From: Zea mays
Lineage: Eukaryota > Streptophyta > Magnoliopsida > Poales > Poaceae
Length of the DNA stretch: 64,000 nucleotides
Assembly: GCF_902167145.1 (NCBI RefSeq)
Contig: NC_050105.1
Span: 115,833,898 to 115,897,897 of the forward strand
Reading direction: 5' to 3'
The first letter of the stretch is position 1. Each line of letters starts with the position of its first letter. Positions 20,443-32,400 of this stretch are shown here, piece by piece. Under the pieces are notes generated by a model. It saw only the letters and a list, made by a program, of their open reading frames with translations. It had not been told where the DNA came from and did no database searches. The position numbers and the translations under genes were made by a program.

Positions 20443-22830
20443 TTAGTTCAACTCGCCCATCATTGACATCTTGAATTTCTGCGTCATAACCCTGCTAAAG
20501 TCTTCACAAGACTTTTTATTAGTAGAACCAAATATTATGTCATCGACATATATTTGGCACACAAAAAGATCACCATCACAAGTCTTAGTGAAAAGAGTTG
20601 GATCGGCTTTCCCAACCTTGAAAGCATTAGCAATTAAAAAGTCTCTAAGGCATTCATACCATGCTCTTGGGGCTTGCTTAAGTCCATAGAGCGCCTTAGA
20701 GAGCTTACACACGTGGTCAGGGTACCGTTCATCCTCAAAGCCAGGGGGTTGCTCTACATACACCTCCTCCTTGATTGGCCCGTTGAGGAAAGCGCTCTTC
20801 ACATCCATTTGGAACAACCTGAAAGAATGGTGAGCGGCATATGCTAGCAGGATACGAATGGACTCTAGCCTAGCCACAGGAGCAAACGTCTCCTCAAAGT
20901 CCAAACCTGCGACTTGGGCATAACCTTTTGCCACAAGTCGAGCCTTGTTCCTCGTCACCACCCAGTGCTCGTCCTGTTTGTTACGGAACACCCACTTGGT
21001 TCCCACAACATTTTGCTTAGGACGAGGCACCAGCGTCCAAACTTCATTCCTTTTGAAGTTGTTGAGCTCCTCTTGCATGGCCAACACCCAGTCCGGATCT
21101 AGCAAGGCCTCTTCTACCCTGAAAGGCTCAATAGAAGAGACAAAGGAGCAATGCTCACAAAAATTAACTAATCGAGATCGAGTAGTTACTCCCTTGCTAA
21201 TATCACCCAAAATTTGTTCGACGGGATGATCCCTTTGAATCATCGCTCGAACTTGGGTTGGAGGTGCCGGTTGCGCTTCTTCCTCCATCACATAATCATC
21301 TTGTGCTCCCCCTTGATCATACGCCTCCTGTTGATGAACCTGTTCATCGTCTTGAGTTGGGGAATGCACCATAGTTGAGGAAGAAGGTTGATCTCGCTCA
21401 TTTTGTTCCTGTGGCCGCACCTCTCCAATCGCCATGGTGCGTATTGCGGCCGTTGGAACGTCTTCTTCATCTACATCATCAAGATCAACAACTTGCTCTC
21501 TTGGAGAGCCATTAGTCTCATCAAATACAACGTCGCTAGAGACTTCAACCAAACCCGATGATTTGTTGAAGACTCTATACGCCTTTGTATTTGAGTCATA
21601 ACCTAACAAAAACCCTTCTACGGCTTTGGGAGCAAACTTAGAATTTCTACCCTTCTTCACTAGAATGTAGCATTTACTCCCAAATACACGAAAGTACGAT
21701 ACATTGGGTTTGTTACCGGTTAGTAGTTCATACGACGTCTTCTTGAGGAGGCGATGAAGGTAGACCCTGTTGATGGCGTGGCAAGCCGTGTTCACGGCTT
21801 CCGACCAAAAACACTCGGGGGTCTTGAACTCTCCAAGCATCGTCCTTGCCATATCGATGAGCGTCCTGTTCTTCCTCTCTACCACACCATTTTGTTGTGG
21901 TGTGTAGGGAGCGGAGAACTCGTGCTTGATTCCTTCCTCCTCAAGGAATTCCTCCACTTGAAGGTTCTTGAACTCGGACCCGTTGTCGCTCCTTATCTTC
22001 TTCACCTTGAGCTCAAACTCATTTTGAGCTCTCTTTAGGAAGCGCTTGAGGGTCCCTTGGGTTTCAGACTTATCCTGCAAAAAGAACACCCAAGTGAAGC
22101 GGGAATAGTCATCCACAATAACTAAACCATACTTACTTCCCCCTATGCTTAGATAGGCGACAGGTCCGAAGAGGTCCATATGTAGCAGCTCCAGGGGCCT
22201 TGATGTGGTCATCACATTCTTGCTGTGATGTGCTCCTCCCACCTGTTTACCTGCTTGACATGCTGCACAAGGTCTATCTTTTTCGAATTGCACGTTAGTC
22301 AAACCTATCACGTGTTCTCCCTTTAGAAGCTTGTGAAGGTTCTTCATCCCCACATGTGTTAAGCGGCGATGCCACAGCCAGCCCATGCTAGTCTTAGCAA
22401 TTAAGCATGCATCTAGACCGGCCTCCTCTTTTGCAAAATCAACTAAATAAAGTTTGTCGTCTAGTACACCCTTAAAAGCTAGTGAACCATCACATCTTCT
22501 AAAGACAGACACATCTACATTTGTAAATAAACAATTATATCCCATATTACATAATTGACTGACAGATAGTAAATTATATCCAAGAGACTCAACTAAAAAC
22601 ACATTAGAAATAGAGTGCTCATTTGAGATTGCAATTTTACCTAACCCTTTTACCTTGCCTTGGTTCCCATCACCGAATATTATTGAATCTTGGGAATCCT
22701 TGTTTTTAACGTAGGAGGTGAACATCTTCTTCTCCCCCGTCATATGGTTTGTGCATCCGCTGTCGATAATCCAGCTTGAACCCCCGGATGCATAAACCTG
22801 CAAGGCAAATTTAGGCTTGGGTCTTAGGTA
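20443..22830 (-). pseudogene. pol: Sirevirus pol: protease, integrase and most of RT, truncated by one stop
   Basis: The frame runs about 786 codons upstream of the TAA. In order: retroviral-type protease ([15 protein letters not shown], active DSG near residue 15); GAG-pre-integrase zinc finger ([17 protein letters not shown] ... CAACQAGK); integrase core with [18 protein letters not shown] and [14 protein letters not shown] (D, D, E); then RT with [33 protein letters not shown] and [12 protein letters not shown] near residue 755. The frame is shifted relative to gag and overlaps its end; the apparent first codon is TTG, so no independent initiator is evident and expression probably relies on frameshifting or another fusion mechanism. 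Only the single TAA disrupts an otherwise full-length pol. Confidence 0.9.
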
Positions 22831-22831
22831 C

Positions 22832-25192
22832 TCAACTCTTGTTGGGTCCTACAAGGTTAGTCACAATTTCCTTAGGGACCCAAATGCAAGCTTTATCACC
22901 CTTGCATTTTGCCCCTAATTTCCTAGCAACTATCTTCCTATCCTTTCTACAAATAGCAAAGGAAGCATTTAAGGCATGATAAATTGTAGAGGGACCATTC
23001 ATAACTTTTCTAGGAACATGAACAATATTCTTCCTAGGCACATGATGAATATTTTTCCTAGGCATATCTCTACCATGCATATAGGAAGAACTGGAAGCAT
23101 ACATAGCATAAGAGTCATAGGCATGTGAATCAAAAGTATTACAACTCCTATGAGACTGTCTTCTATCATTGTAGATAAAAGCATGGTTCTTTTTAGTACT
23201 ACTTGCCATAGGGGCCTTCCCTTTCTCCTTGGCGGAGATGGGAACCTTATGGCTTGTTAAGTTCTTGGCTTCCCTCTTGAAGCCAAGCCCATCTTTAATT
23301 GAGGGATGTCTACCAATCGTGTAGGCATCCCTAGCAAATTTTAGTTTATCAAAATCACTTTTGCTAGTCTTAAGTTGGGCATTAAGACTAGCCATTTCAT
23401 CATTTAACTTTGCAATAGAAGCTATGTGTTCACTACAAGCATCAATATCAAAGTCTTTACATCTATTGCAAATAACAACATTTTCTACACAAGTTGTTGA
23501 TTTACTAGCTATTTCTATCTTAGCATTCAAATCATCATTAATGCTCCTTAAGCTAGAAATCGTCTCATGGCAAGAAGATAATTCACAAGAAAGCATTTCA
23601 TTTCTCTTAACTTCTAAAGCATGAGATTTTTGTGCTTCTACAAATTTGTCATGTTCTTCATACAACAAATCTTCTTGTTTTTCTAAAAGCCTATTCTTAT
23701 CATTCAAGGCATCAATTAATTCATTAATTTTATCTACCTTGGTTCTATCTAGGCCCTTAAATAAACATGAATAATCTATTTCATCCTCATCACTAGATTC
23801 TTCCTCACTTGAAGAAGCATAAGTAGAGTTTCGACTACATACCTTCTTCTCCCTTGCCATAAGGCATGTGTGACGCTCGTTGGGGAAGAGGGATGACTTG
23901 TTGAAGGCGGTGGCGGCGAGTCCTTCATTGTCGGAGTCGGAGGAGGAGCAATCCGAGTCCCACTCCTTTCCTAGATGTGCCTCGCCCTTGGCCTTCTTGT
24001 AATTTTTCTTCTTTTCCCTCTTGCTCCCTTGATCCTGATCACTATCATTATCGGGACAGTTAGTAATAAAATGACCAAGCTTACCACATTTGAAGCATGA
24101 GCGCTTCCCTTTTGTCTTGGTCTTGCTTGGCTGCCCCTTGCGACCTTTTAGCGCCGTCTTGAATCTCTTGATGATGAGAGCCATCTCTTCATCATTAAGT
24201 CCGGCCGCCTCAATTTGTGCCACCTTGCTAGGTAGCGTCTCCTTGCTTCTTGTTGCCTTGAGAGCAAGAGGTTGAGGCTCATTGATTGGACCATTCAATG
24301 CGTCATCAACGTATCTTGCTTCCTTGATCATCATTCGCCCGCTCACGAACTTTCCAAGTATCTCCTCGGGCGTCATCTTGGTGTACCTAGGATTCTCACG
24401 AATATTGTTTACAAGATGAGGATCAAGGACAGTAAAAGACCTTAGCATTAGGCGGACGACGTCGTGGTCCGTCCATCGCGTGCTTCCGTAGCTTCTTATC
24501 TTGTTGACAAGGGTCTTGAGCCGGTTGTACGTTTGGGTTGGCTCTTCTCCCCTTATCATAGCGAATCTCCCGAGTTCGCCCTCCACCAACTCCATCTTGG
24601 TGAGCATTGTGACGTCATTCCCCTCATGAGAGATCTTGAGGGTGTCCCAAATTTGCTTGGCGTTATCCAAGCCGCTCACTTTGTGGTATTCATCCCTGCA
24701 CAATGAAGCTAGAAGAACAGTAGTAGCTTGTGCATTTTTATGAATTTGCTCATTAATGAACATGGGACTATCCGTACTATCAAAGTGCATTCCACTCTCT
24801 ACAATCTCCCATATGCTAGGATGGAGAGAGAACAAGTGACTACGCATTTTGTGACTCCAAAATCCGTAGTCCTCTCCATCAAAATGAGGAGGTTTACCAA
24901 GTGGAATAGATAATAAGTGAGCATTTGTACTTTGAGGAATACGAGAGTAATCAAAAGAAAAGTTCGAATTGACCGTTTTCTTTTTCTCGTAGTCGTCGTT
25001 GTCCTTTTGGGAAGAAGAAGATTCGTCGCTGTTGTAGTAGACGATCTCCTTGATGCGCCTTGTCTTCTTCTTCTTCCCGTCCTTGCGCTTGTGGCTCGAG
25101 CCCGAGTCGGTAGGCTTGTCATCCTTCGGCTCGTTGAAGATAGACTCCTTCTCGTTGTTGTTGATCACCATCCCCTTTCCCTTAGGATCCAT
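22832..25192 (-). CDS. gag: Sirevirus Gag, long form
   Basis: Intact 786-residue frame from ATG 25192, 50 bases inside the 5' LTR. The N-terminus is K/E/S-rich; about residues 95-300 form the UBN2/DUF4219-type gag core ([60 protein letters not shown]); near residue 370 is a zinc knuckle [14 protein letters not shown]; the rest is acidic and coiled coil. The long C-terminal extension is typical of Sirevirus Gag. The TGA at 22832-22834 may be a slightly premature end, since the next in-frame stop is only a few codons further on. Gag forms the particle and binds the genomic RNA. Confidence 0.9.
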   Translation of the reverse strand: MDPKGKGMVINNNEKESIFNEPKDDKPTDSGSSHKRKDGKKKKTRRIKEIVYYNSDESSSSQKDNDDYEKKKTVNSNFSFDYSRIPQSTNAHLLSIPLGKPPHFDGEDYGFWSHKMRSHLFSLHPSIWEIVESGMHFDSTDSPMFINEQIHKNAQATTVLLASLCRDEYHKVSGLDNAKQIWDTLKISHEGNDVTMLTKMELVEGELGRFAMIRGEEPTQTYNRLKTLVNKIRSYGSTRWTDHDVVRLMLRSFTVLDPHLVNNIRENPRYTKMTPEEILGKFVSGRMMIKEARYVDDALNGPINEPQPLALKATRSKETLPSKVAQIEAAGLNDEEMALIIKRFKTALKGRKGQPSKTKTKGKRSCFKCGKLGHFITNCPDNDSDQDQGSKREKKKNYKKAKGEAHLGKEWDSDCSSSDSDNEGLAATAFNKSSLFPNERHTCLMAREKKVCSRNSTYASSSEEESSDEDEIDYSCLFKGLDRTKVDKINELIDALNDKNRLLEKQEDLLYEEHDKFVEAQKSHALEVKRNEMLSCELSSCHETISSLRSINDDLNAKIEIASKSTTCVENVVICNRCKDFDIDACSEHIASIAKLNDEMASLNAQLKTSKSDFDKLKFARDAYTIGRHPSIKDGLGFKREAKNLTSHKVPISAKEKGKAPMASSTKKNHAFIYNDRRQSHRSCNTFDSHAYDSYAMYASSSSYMHGRDMPRKNIHHVPRKNIVHVPRKVMNGPSTIYHALNASFAICRKDRKIVARKLGAKCKGDKACIWVPKEIVTNLVGPNKS

Positions 25193-25226
25193 CTCTTCGG
25201 GTGATTAGTCCCTTCTTGAAGAGAAC

Positions 25227-25239
25227 GGCTCCGATACCA
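25227..25239 (-). promoter_or_regulatory. Primer-binding site, initiator tRNA-Met type (one mismatch)
   Basis: Minus-strand TGGTATCGGAGCC, two bases inside the 5' LTR. The plant initiator tRNA-Met site is TGGTATCAGAGC, so there is one substitution (A to G). Confidence 0.85.
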
Positions 25240-25241
25240 AT

Positions 25242-26499
25242 TGAGAGCACCTAGAGGGGGGGGGGGGGGGTGAATAGGTGATCCTGTAAAACTTGAAAAC
25301 TTAAGCCACAAAAACTTGGTTAAGCGTTAGCACAGTAAATGCCAAGTGGCTAGAGAGGAGTCTCAACAAAACACAATAACCACAAAGAGTTCAACACAGA
25401 GATGACACAGTGGTTTATCCCGTGGTTCGGCCAAGTACAACACTTGCCTACTCCACGTTGTGGCGTCCCAACGGACGAGAGTTGCACTCAACTCCTCTCA
25501 AGTGATCCAATGATCAACTTGAATACCACGGTGTTTTGCTTTTCTTTTCTTATCCCGTTCGCGAGGAATCTCCACAACTTGGAGCCTCTCGCCCTTACAC
25601 TTTTGATGTTCACAAAGAATCACGGAGTAAGGGAGGGATGAGCAACGCACACAACTCAAAAATCAAAGCAATAACACGCACACAAGTCGCAACAAGAGCT
25701 CGCAACACAACCCAATGAGTTTACAACTCAACTAGAGCTCTAGATGCTATCACAAAGAAACAAATGCGTGGAATCGAAGTCTCGGTGCTTAGGATTGCTT
25801 TGAGTATGCTTGGTGTTCTCCTCCATGCGCCTAGGGGTCCCTTTTATAGCCCCAAGGCAGCTAGGAGCCGTTGAGAGCAATTTGGGAAGGCAATTCTTGC
25901 CTTCAGTCGTCTGGCGCACCGGACAGTCCGGTGCACACCGGACACTGTCCGGTGCCTGATTTCTTTCCTTAAACGGCGCAGCCGACCGTTGGTAGCCAGA
26001 GAGCCGTTGGCGTACCGGACATGTCCGATGCACACCGGACAGTCCGGTGCCCCCTTCTAGTCGTTGGCTCGGCCACGTGTCCCGCGCAGATCGCGCGGCC
26101 GACCGTTGGCCCGGCCGACCGTTGGCTCACCGGACAGTCCGGTGCGCACCGGATAGTCCGGTGAATTATAGCCGTACGTCGCCGGTGAAATTCCCGAGAG
26201 CAGCCAGTTCGCTTGGACCAGCCTGGCGCACCGGACACTGTCCGGTGCACCACCGGACAGTCCGGTGCTCCCAGACTGAGCAGATTCTTGGCTGCTCGAG
26301 CCAAGACATTTCCAATTGGATTTTTCCTGTTTCCAGCACTTAGACACAATACATTAGTCCATAAAACAATGTACTAAGTCTGAGAAACATACCTTAATCC
26401 TTGGTTTGTACTTTGTCCACCATTTTACATTTAAGCACTTGTTTAGACACTAAATCACCAAAATACTTAGAAATGGCCCAAGGGCACATTTCCCTTTCA
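25242..26499 (-). repeat. 5' LTR of inner Sirevirus
   Basis: 1258 bp, near identical to 17537-18808. Visible differences are a longer G-run near the start (25255-25270), one palindrome unit fewer, and a few substitutions. It contains the CACCGGAC/GTCCGGTG palindrome cluster at about 25915-26270 and a minus-strand TATA at 25842-25848. Confidence 0.92.
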
Positions 26500-26504
26500 A
26501 GGTA

Positions 26505-26915
26505 CCTGCGCTCGAAACTCAACAATGCCCCATATGCTTGCGTGGAGTGAGGTTAGGTGATGCCTCATTTTGTCTCTCCACATACAATAATCCTCACCAT
26601 CAAAGAATGGTGGTTTGCCTAATGGAACGGAAAGTAAAGGAGCGCGTTTAGAAATGCGGGGATAGCATAGGGGGATCTTACTAAACTTCTTGCGCTCTTG
26701 GCGCTTAGAAGTGACGGACGCGGCGTCGGAGCCGGATGTGGAGGGCGACGAAGAATCTGTCTCGTAGTAGAGCACTTTCTTCATCTTCTTCTTGTCGCCA
26801 ATCTGATGCGACTTAACGCGGGGAGGTGATTCCTCCCTTCCTTTGGCGGAGCCTTCTCGTGGCTTGTGGCCTTATCACCGGTTTCCATCTCCCTCTTGGC
26901 GGATCCTCCCGACAT
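26505..26915 (-). pseudogene. gag: Gag N-terminus of outer Sirevirus
   Basis: ATG at 26915 (MSGGSAKREMETGDKA), then a frameshift near 26870, then KKVLYYETDSSSPSTSGSD and LLSVPLGKPPFFDGEDYCMW with SLHASIWGIVE. The last part matches the start of the gag core in the inner element. Interrupted at 26504 by the inner Sirevirus insertion and continued at 17531. Confidence 0.85.
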
Positions 26916-26950
26916 CACTTCGAGTGGTTAGACTCTAAATGAAGTACCGA

Positions 26951-26962
26951 GCTCTGATACCA
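26951..26962 (-). promoter_or_regulatory. Primer-binding site of outer Sirevirus
   Basis: GCTCTGATACCA on the plus strand, that is TGGTATCAGAGC on the element strand: an exact match to the plant initiator tRNA-Met 3' end complement, two bases from the LTR. Confidence 0.9.
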
Positions 26963-26964
26963 AT

Positions 26965-28067
26965 TGAAAGTCGCCTAGAGGGAGGGTGGATAGGTGGAAA
27001 CTGAAATTTACAACTTTAAACACACTACAAGTCGGGGTTAGCGTTAGAACAAATGTCAAGTCTGGGAGAGAGCGGAAAAACAAATCAACCAAGAACTAAA
27101 GAGGATGGACACAGTGATTTGTTTTACCGAGGTTCGGTTCTAAAGAACCTAGTCCCCGTTGAGGTGGTCACAAAGACCGGGTCTCTTTCAACCCTTTCCC
27201 TCTCTCAAATGGTCACTTAGACCGAGTGAGCTTTCTTCCTTGATTTCCCGGGTCACTTAGACCCCGTAAGGACCACTACACGATTGGTGTCTCTTGCTTC
27301 GCTTACAAGGCTTTGAGAATAAGAATGAGAGAAAGAAGAAAGTCAACCAAGCAAGAAGAGCAACAAAGAAACACAAGGACGATCCTCTCACAAGTCCTAA
27401 AGCACTAGAATTGAATTGGGGACTTTGATTGGATCGGTGGTTTTGATTTGTGTCTTAGAGTGTTGTACTTTGCTCTTTTATTGAATGAGGAGTGCTGAAT
27501 GCTTGGATAGTTGGAGTGGAGGTGGTTGAGGGGTATTTATAGCCCTCAACCACCAAACAACCGTTGGGGAGGGGCTGCTGTTGATGGGCGCACCGGACAG
27601 GTATTGTTCACTGTCCGATGCATTTCTGACGGCTGCTCTGACTTCTGCGCGCACTGTCCGTGCACTGTAGCGTTCGCATGTGTCCGCTGCAGTCGACCGT
27701 TGCGCTGGTAGCCGTTGCTCTGCTGGTGCACCGGACAGTCCGGTGGTACACCAGACAGTCCGGTGAATTATAGAAGAGCACGGCCTGAGAAACCCGAAGG
27801 TGGCGAGTTTGGAGTTGTACGATCCTGGTGCACAAGACACTGTCCGGTGGCACACCGGACAGTCCTGTGCGCCAGACCAGGGCACTTTGGGTTTCTTTGC
27901 TCCTTTGCTTTTGAACCCTAACTTTGATCTTTTATTGGTTTGCGTTGAACCTTTATGCACCTGTAGAATATACAATCTAGAGTAAACTAGTTAGTCCAAT
28001 TATTTGTGTTGGGCATTCAACCACCAAAATTATTTATAGGAAAATGTTAAACCCTATTTCCCTTTCA
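26965..28067 (-). repeat. 5' LTR of outer Sirevirus
   Basis: 1103 bp, TG...CA, with the same terminal motifs as the inner Sirevirus (TGAAAG... in window orientation, ending CCCTTTCA) but otherwise diverged, so a different family (Ji-like versus Opie-like is my guess). Palindromes are fewer: CACCGGACAGTCCGGTG at 27729-27745 and degraded copies near 27590-27620, 27751 and 27855. The TATA complement TATTTATA lies at 27534-27541. Confidence 0.88.
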
Positions 28068-28142
28068 TATAGCACATAGGCCAGAATATCATGCTTCCAG
28101 ACAACACGAATTTTGAGCACCTAATAGAACAGTGAATACAGC
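28068..28142. other. Short flank between outer Sirevirus and Huck/Flip-like element
   Basis: 75 bases of older DNA with TATAG (Sirevirus target copy candidate) at the left and ACAGC (28138-28142, Gypsy target copy) at the right. It probably belongs with the 46743-47830 segment across the Gypsy insertion. Confidence 0.6.
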
Positions 28143-29426
28143 TGTCGGCATTTCGACCCCGGGAGGTCTCTGGACCGACGAGTAAATTTGTCGCTGCGTG
28201 TCCCAGCCCGGATGGGTTGGCGCAAGATGGAACACAAGGGGGAAACGCGGCTCGTGTTATCTCGCACCAGGGGCGTGTGCTCGTAGTAGGGGTTACAAGC
28301 GCTCGCGAGAGAGAGAGAGTGAGCCTGTTCGTTAGCTCGTTCTCCCGCGCGACCTTCCGCATGAAGGCCCTGGACCTCCCTTTTATAGATGCAAGGAGAG
28401 GGTCCAGATGTACAATGGGGGGTGTAGCTAGGCGCTAACGTGTCTGGTAGGAAAGTGCCTGAGCCCTGTGTACATGCCAACGTGGCTGTCGGAGAAGTGC
28501 TTGAGCCCTGCGTAGGCGATAACGTGGCCGTCGGAGAAGTGCCTAAGCCCTGTAGAAGCACAGCTGTCGGTGCTGCTGGGATCCTGCTGACGTCTCCTTG
28601 CTTCCGTAGGGTGTTGAGAGCCACTGTTGTCATGGACGCACGCGGGGAGCCATCATTGCCTATTTTCGGGACGAGCCAGATGGGACGCCGGTCTTGTTCC
28701 CCCGTAGCCTGAGCTAGCTAGGGGTAGGGTAATGATGTATCCCTTGTGGCGCGGTCGGTCCGAGCCCTGGGTCAGGCGAGGCGGAGACTTCTCCTGAGGC
28801 CAAGGTCGGGGTCGGGCGAGGACGCGATTCCTCCCGAGGCCGAGGCTGAGGCCGAGTCTTGGGGTCGGGCGAGGCAGAGACCTCCTCCCGAGGCCGAGGC
28901 CTAAGGTCGGGTGAGGCGGAGATTCCTTGTGCGCCCGAGGCTGAACTTTGCTGTTGTCAGCCTTGCCCGAGTGGCTGGCACAGCAGTCGGAGCGGGGTGA
29001 GCGGCACTGTTTTCCTGTCAGATCGGTCAGTGAAAGGGCGAAGTGACTGCGGTCACTTCGACCTTGCCGACTGAGGCGCGTGTGTCAGGATAAGGTGTCA
29101 GGCGATCCTCGCATTGAATGTGCCTGCGATACGGTCGGTTGGAGAGGCGATTTGGCCAAGGTTGCTTCTCGACGAAGCCTGCCCGAGCTGGGCCTTGGGC
29201 GTGCCGAGGGTGCGCCCACTGCCTGAGGAGGCCCTCGGGCGAGACGTAACTTCGTCCGGGACTACAGTTCCCGCCCGAGGCTAGGCTCGGGCGGGGCGAG
29301 ATCGCGTCCCTTGGGTAGACGAAACCTTGACCTGAACCATGCCCATCAGTCTTTGCGGTTTGCACTGAGAGTGGTTACCAGCCGTGTTTAGGAGTGTTGG
29401 GGTAGCCCTAATTACGGTACCCGACA
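28143..29426 (-). repeat. 3' LTR of Huck/Flip-like element
   Basis: Begins TGTCGGCATTTCGACC and ends GGTACCCGACA in window orientation. It holds degenerate GAGGCCGAGGC/GGTCGGGCGAGG tandem words at 28760-28930, with one roughly 55 bp unit more than the 5' LTR. The TATA complement TTTTATAG lies at 28381-28388. Next to it, GTAGCCCCTGAGCC (29427 on) reads as a purine-rich tract on the element strand. Confidence 0.9.
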
Positions 29427-32400
29427 GTAGCCCCTGAGCCTCTAAGGGAGTGTTGGTACTCGCTTGGAGGCTTTGCCGCACTTTTTTGCGAGGGGACCGG
29501 CCTTTCTCGGTTATACTTTGTTCCGGTGGGTGCGCGCGAGCGCTCCCGCCGGGTTTAGCCCCCAAGGCCTCGGAGGAGTGGTTTGACTCCTCTGAGGTCT
29601 TAATGTCTTTCGTGATGCCTCGGCCGGCCTGGTTGTTCCCTCATGCGACCTGATTGTAGCCCGGGTGCATGGTCAGGTTCCGAGTTTTTAGGCTGGTTTG
29701 TTGACGCTGTCAACGGTTTGGCCGTAGCCGGGTTGCGAGAGCAGCCCCCGAGCCTCTGCATGGAGCGAGAGGATGGTCAAGGACTGTCTCGACTTTTATT
29801 ATACGCCCCTTTGTCGCCTTTCCGCAAGGAGGAAGGGGGGAAAGCGCCATGTTGCCCTTAGAGGGCACCGAACATGGTGTCTCCAGTGAGTTGCTAACGG
29901 GTGATCCGAGTGGACGTCCGTGCCCCATTCGATAAGGGTCGGCTAGTGGTCCGAGGGCTCGATGCCTCCCTCTGGTGGGATTTCGTTACAAAATCGCTCC
30001 TGCTGGTCTTGGAAATGTCCTAGGGTACCTCGGGAGTGTAGCCCAAGCCTCGGCCATGTAACGGACGTACCCAGAGTCATCCCTCACTCTGTGTGCTCTG
30101 GGGTGGCTGTCGAACCCTTCTAAGGGGCCAGCCTTCGAACCACTGATCAGTAGTGGGCGCGGAGCCCGAGTGCTCTAGGGCGACTGTCGAACCCTTCTGA
30201 GGGGCCAGCCTTCGAACCCCTGATCAGTAAGAGGGCTTGGAGCCCGAGTGCTCTGAGGCGGCTGTTGAACCCTTCCGAGGGGCTAGCCTTCGAACCCCTG
30301 ATCAGTAGGAGGGCTTGGGGCCCGCTTCCTTCGTGGAGAAGGATCCCTTTCGAAATATCCCCTTTCCCGGTCCCTGTAGCAAGAGAGAGAAAGGGGAAGA
30401 GGAAAAGGATATGAATTTAAATGGCGTGGCGCACCTTTTTTGGCGCGGTCATCATAGCAGGGGCGAAACGACGTCCGCTTCGCCTGCCAAAGGTGTCGCT
30501 TGCCCTGCCGAGGAGTTAATGTGACGGGACGGGCGATTCACGGGGCGGCCGCGTGCGTGGGTCATTCGAGGAACGGAACACGAGCGCGTCGTCTTCACGC
30601 CGTGGGAGAGGGCTCCCCTGCCGCTTCAGGAGGGGACGCGAGCCTGCAAGCGATTTGACCGCTGCTTGCGCTCGTCCGCTGCTGCCATTACTGCCGGTCC
30701 ACTTTTGGCCATATCAACCGTCACGCCTTCTTCCGTGGCTGACTGACCCGTGATCGTTGTGCTCGATTGGCACTGTTGGGTCATGCGCAGGGCTGCCTCG
30801 AGTCGCGGCACCAGTTCCGCAGTCGAGAAGGCGCGGCATTGGCGGGGGCGGTGCGGTTTCTTGCACGTAGTAACCGGCGCGCCAGTTACATGACATGTGG
30901 GCCTAGGCCTTCACGCTGACCCAGCGGATGCGATGAAGCCGAAAGGGTGCACAACCATGGTGCGGTTGCACGCCTCCTGCATGGCGGTCCGCCCTTTCGC
31001 CTGCTGGTTTCAGCAAGAATGGGGGAACGCTTATAACCGCGGGGTGGTTACCTGCTTCGCGCGCAGTGGTTTGGCTTCTTCCGTTTCTGGTCAGCTTGCA
31101 TGACGTGTGGGACCCAGCCCCCGTGTCGTAGGGGAGGACCTCGGAGCACGTCGGTGAAGACTTTGCCCGTGACGCTTGAGGATGTGAGTGGGGAGAGCCG
31201 CCTTTAAAAAGGGGTCGATCCCCTGGGCGGTAGCCATGTCTTCGCACTCCCCTCATGCATCGCGCCCTTCCACCTTCCGAGCCCCCGGATGGGGAGCACC
31301 CATGTTGCCTTCGTCTTGCTGCTGTTGGAGGAGCACGATCTCGCGGGGGTTGGCGCCCTTCAGTCATCGCTCGGCTTCAAGGATTTTCGTCATGCAGCCC
31401 GACTGCATTCCCTCACCAATGGTCATCCAGGATGATGACCACCAGTTCGGTGGTGGGGAGAAGCAAGCCGGGTTGTGGCCTCTACCCCGCCCTCAACTTC
31501 AAGGATGTTCATCATCCGGGCTGGGGAGGAGGGGAGCGCACCGAGTTGGGCCCTACCTCCGCGTGGGCTGGCGACCCGCTTCTTCCCCTGGCATTCAGGG
31601 GGAAGGGCATACCCCAGCTCTGCGGAGGAGGCGTCCTCCAGCCATGCGGGGGAAGGCGAACTGCTGCTTCCTGGACAGGGTGCAGTTGTCCGTCCTCCAC
31701 CCAGGCGACGGTTGCTGGCTGCACTAGGGGGTCGCACAACACGTCATACACTGCGAGGGCGGTACTCGTGTTCCAGGACAGTCCCGTTCTCGTTCTTGTG
31801 GCGAGAGCGGGAGTGAGGACCTGCCGGTGTGCTTTGGGGCGGCCGCCGCTCGCTGGTGCGGTGTTGGTGGGCAGGTGGCCGTTGTCGTCGGTGCTGAGGT
31901 GGTGGTCGCCATAGGTGAGGCTGCTTCTGCTGAAGCGGTTGCCCCTGCTGACGAGACCGTCAGTGCCACCTGCGCTCCGGGCCTCCGACTCTTTGGCTTT
32001 AATGGCTGGTTCTCGTCCCCCGTGAGGGGACGTGAACGAGGGCCTTCCAGCAGTAGCGTTTGCCCTGGGGCCATCGCTGTTGTTGTCTTGCCATCCGAGA
32101 CGGAGGTCGTTGCCGCGCTGTTGGTGCAGCGGTCACCGGCGAGCCTCCCGGAGTTTGTTGTCCCGCAGGCCCTCTGGTGTAGAGGTTGTTCATACCCGCA
32201 GGAGTGGAACCGGAGTCCCGTTTGTAATGGTACCCTGAGTATGGGTGTTTGTTCATTGTGGCTGTCGAGGCCTGAACATCTGGGCAATTTAGCGTAATGT
32301 CATTTTTTTCCTCATTTCAAGCACTAGAACTTACTTGTCGGCTAGCAGAACCACTTAACCAAGCGTGAGTTGCCTTGCGCGGAAGGTGACGAGTGAGGTA

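Larger units (their letters stand above)
17537..26499 (-). mobile_element. Full-length Sirevirus (Opie-like Ty1/Copia retrotransposon)
   Basis: LTRs 17537-18808 and 25242-26499 are bounded TG...CA and flanked by AGGTA at 17532-17536 and 26500-26504. Order on the minus strand is 5' LTR, PBS, long gag, pol (protease, integrase, RT, RNase H: Copia order), a non-coding 3' region with several C5-T runs (polypurine tracts on the element strand), 3' LTR. The long gag, LTR palindromes and multiple PPTs are Sirevirus hallmarks. It is nearly intact: one nonsense codon in pol is the main visible lesion, so it is comparatively young. Confidence 0.93.
16964..28067 (-). mobile_element. Outer Sirevirus (Ji/Opie-like Ty1/Copia), 5' part only, interrupted twice
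   Basis: The 5' LTR is 26965-28067 with a PBS matching initiator tRNA-Met. Gag runs leftward from 26915 and is broken first by the full-length Sirevirus at 17537-26499 and then by CACTA-1 at 16964. The rest of the element, including pol and the 3' LTR, must lie left of CACTA-1 outside the window. The flank 28068-28072 is TATAG, the candidate target duplication, but its partner is not visible. Confidence 0.85.

Noticed and set aside
22803..22805. Independent start of Sirevirus pol at 22803
   Set aside because: The codon there is TTG; the pol frame extends upstream and overlaps the gag end, so no separate initiator is supported.
31188..32297. Several 100-220 codon frames in the Huck/Flip-like spacer as separate genes
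   Set aside because: High GC content opens frames on both strands; no domain was recognised except the short coiled-coil remnant further right.
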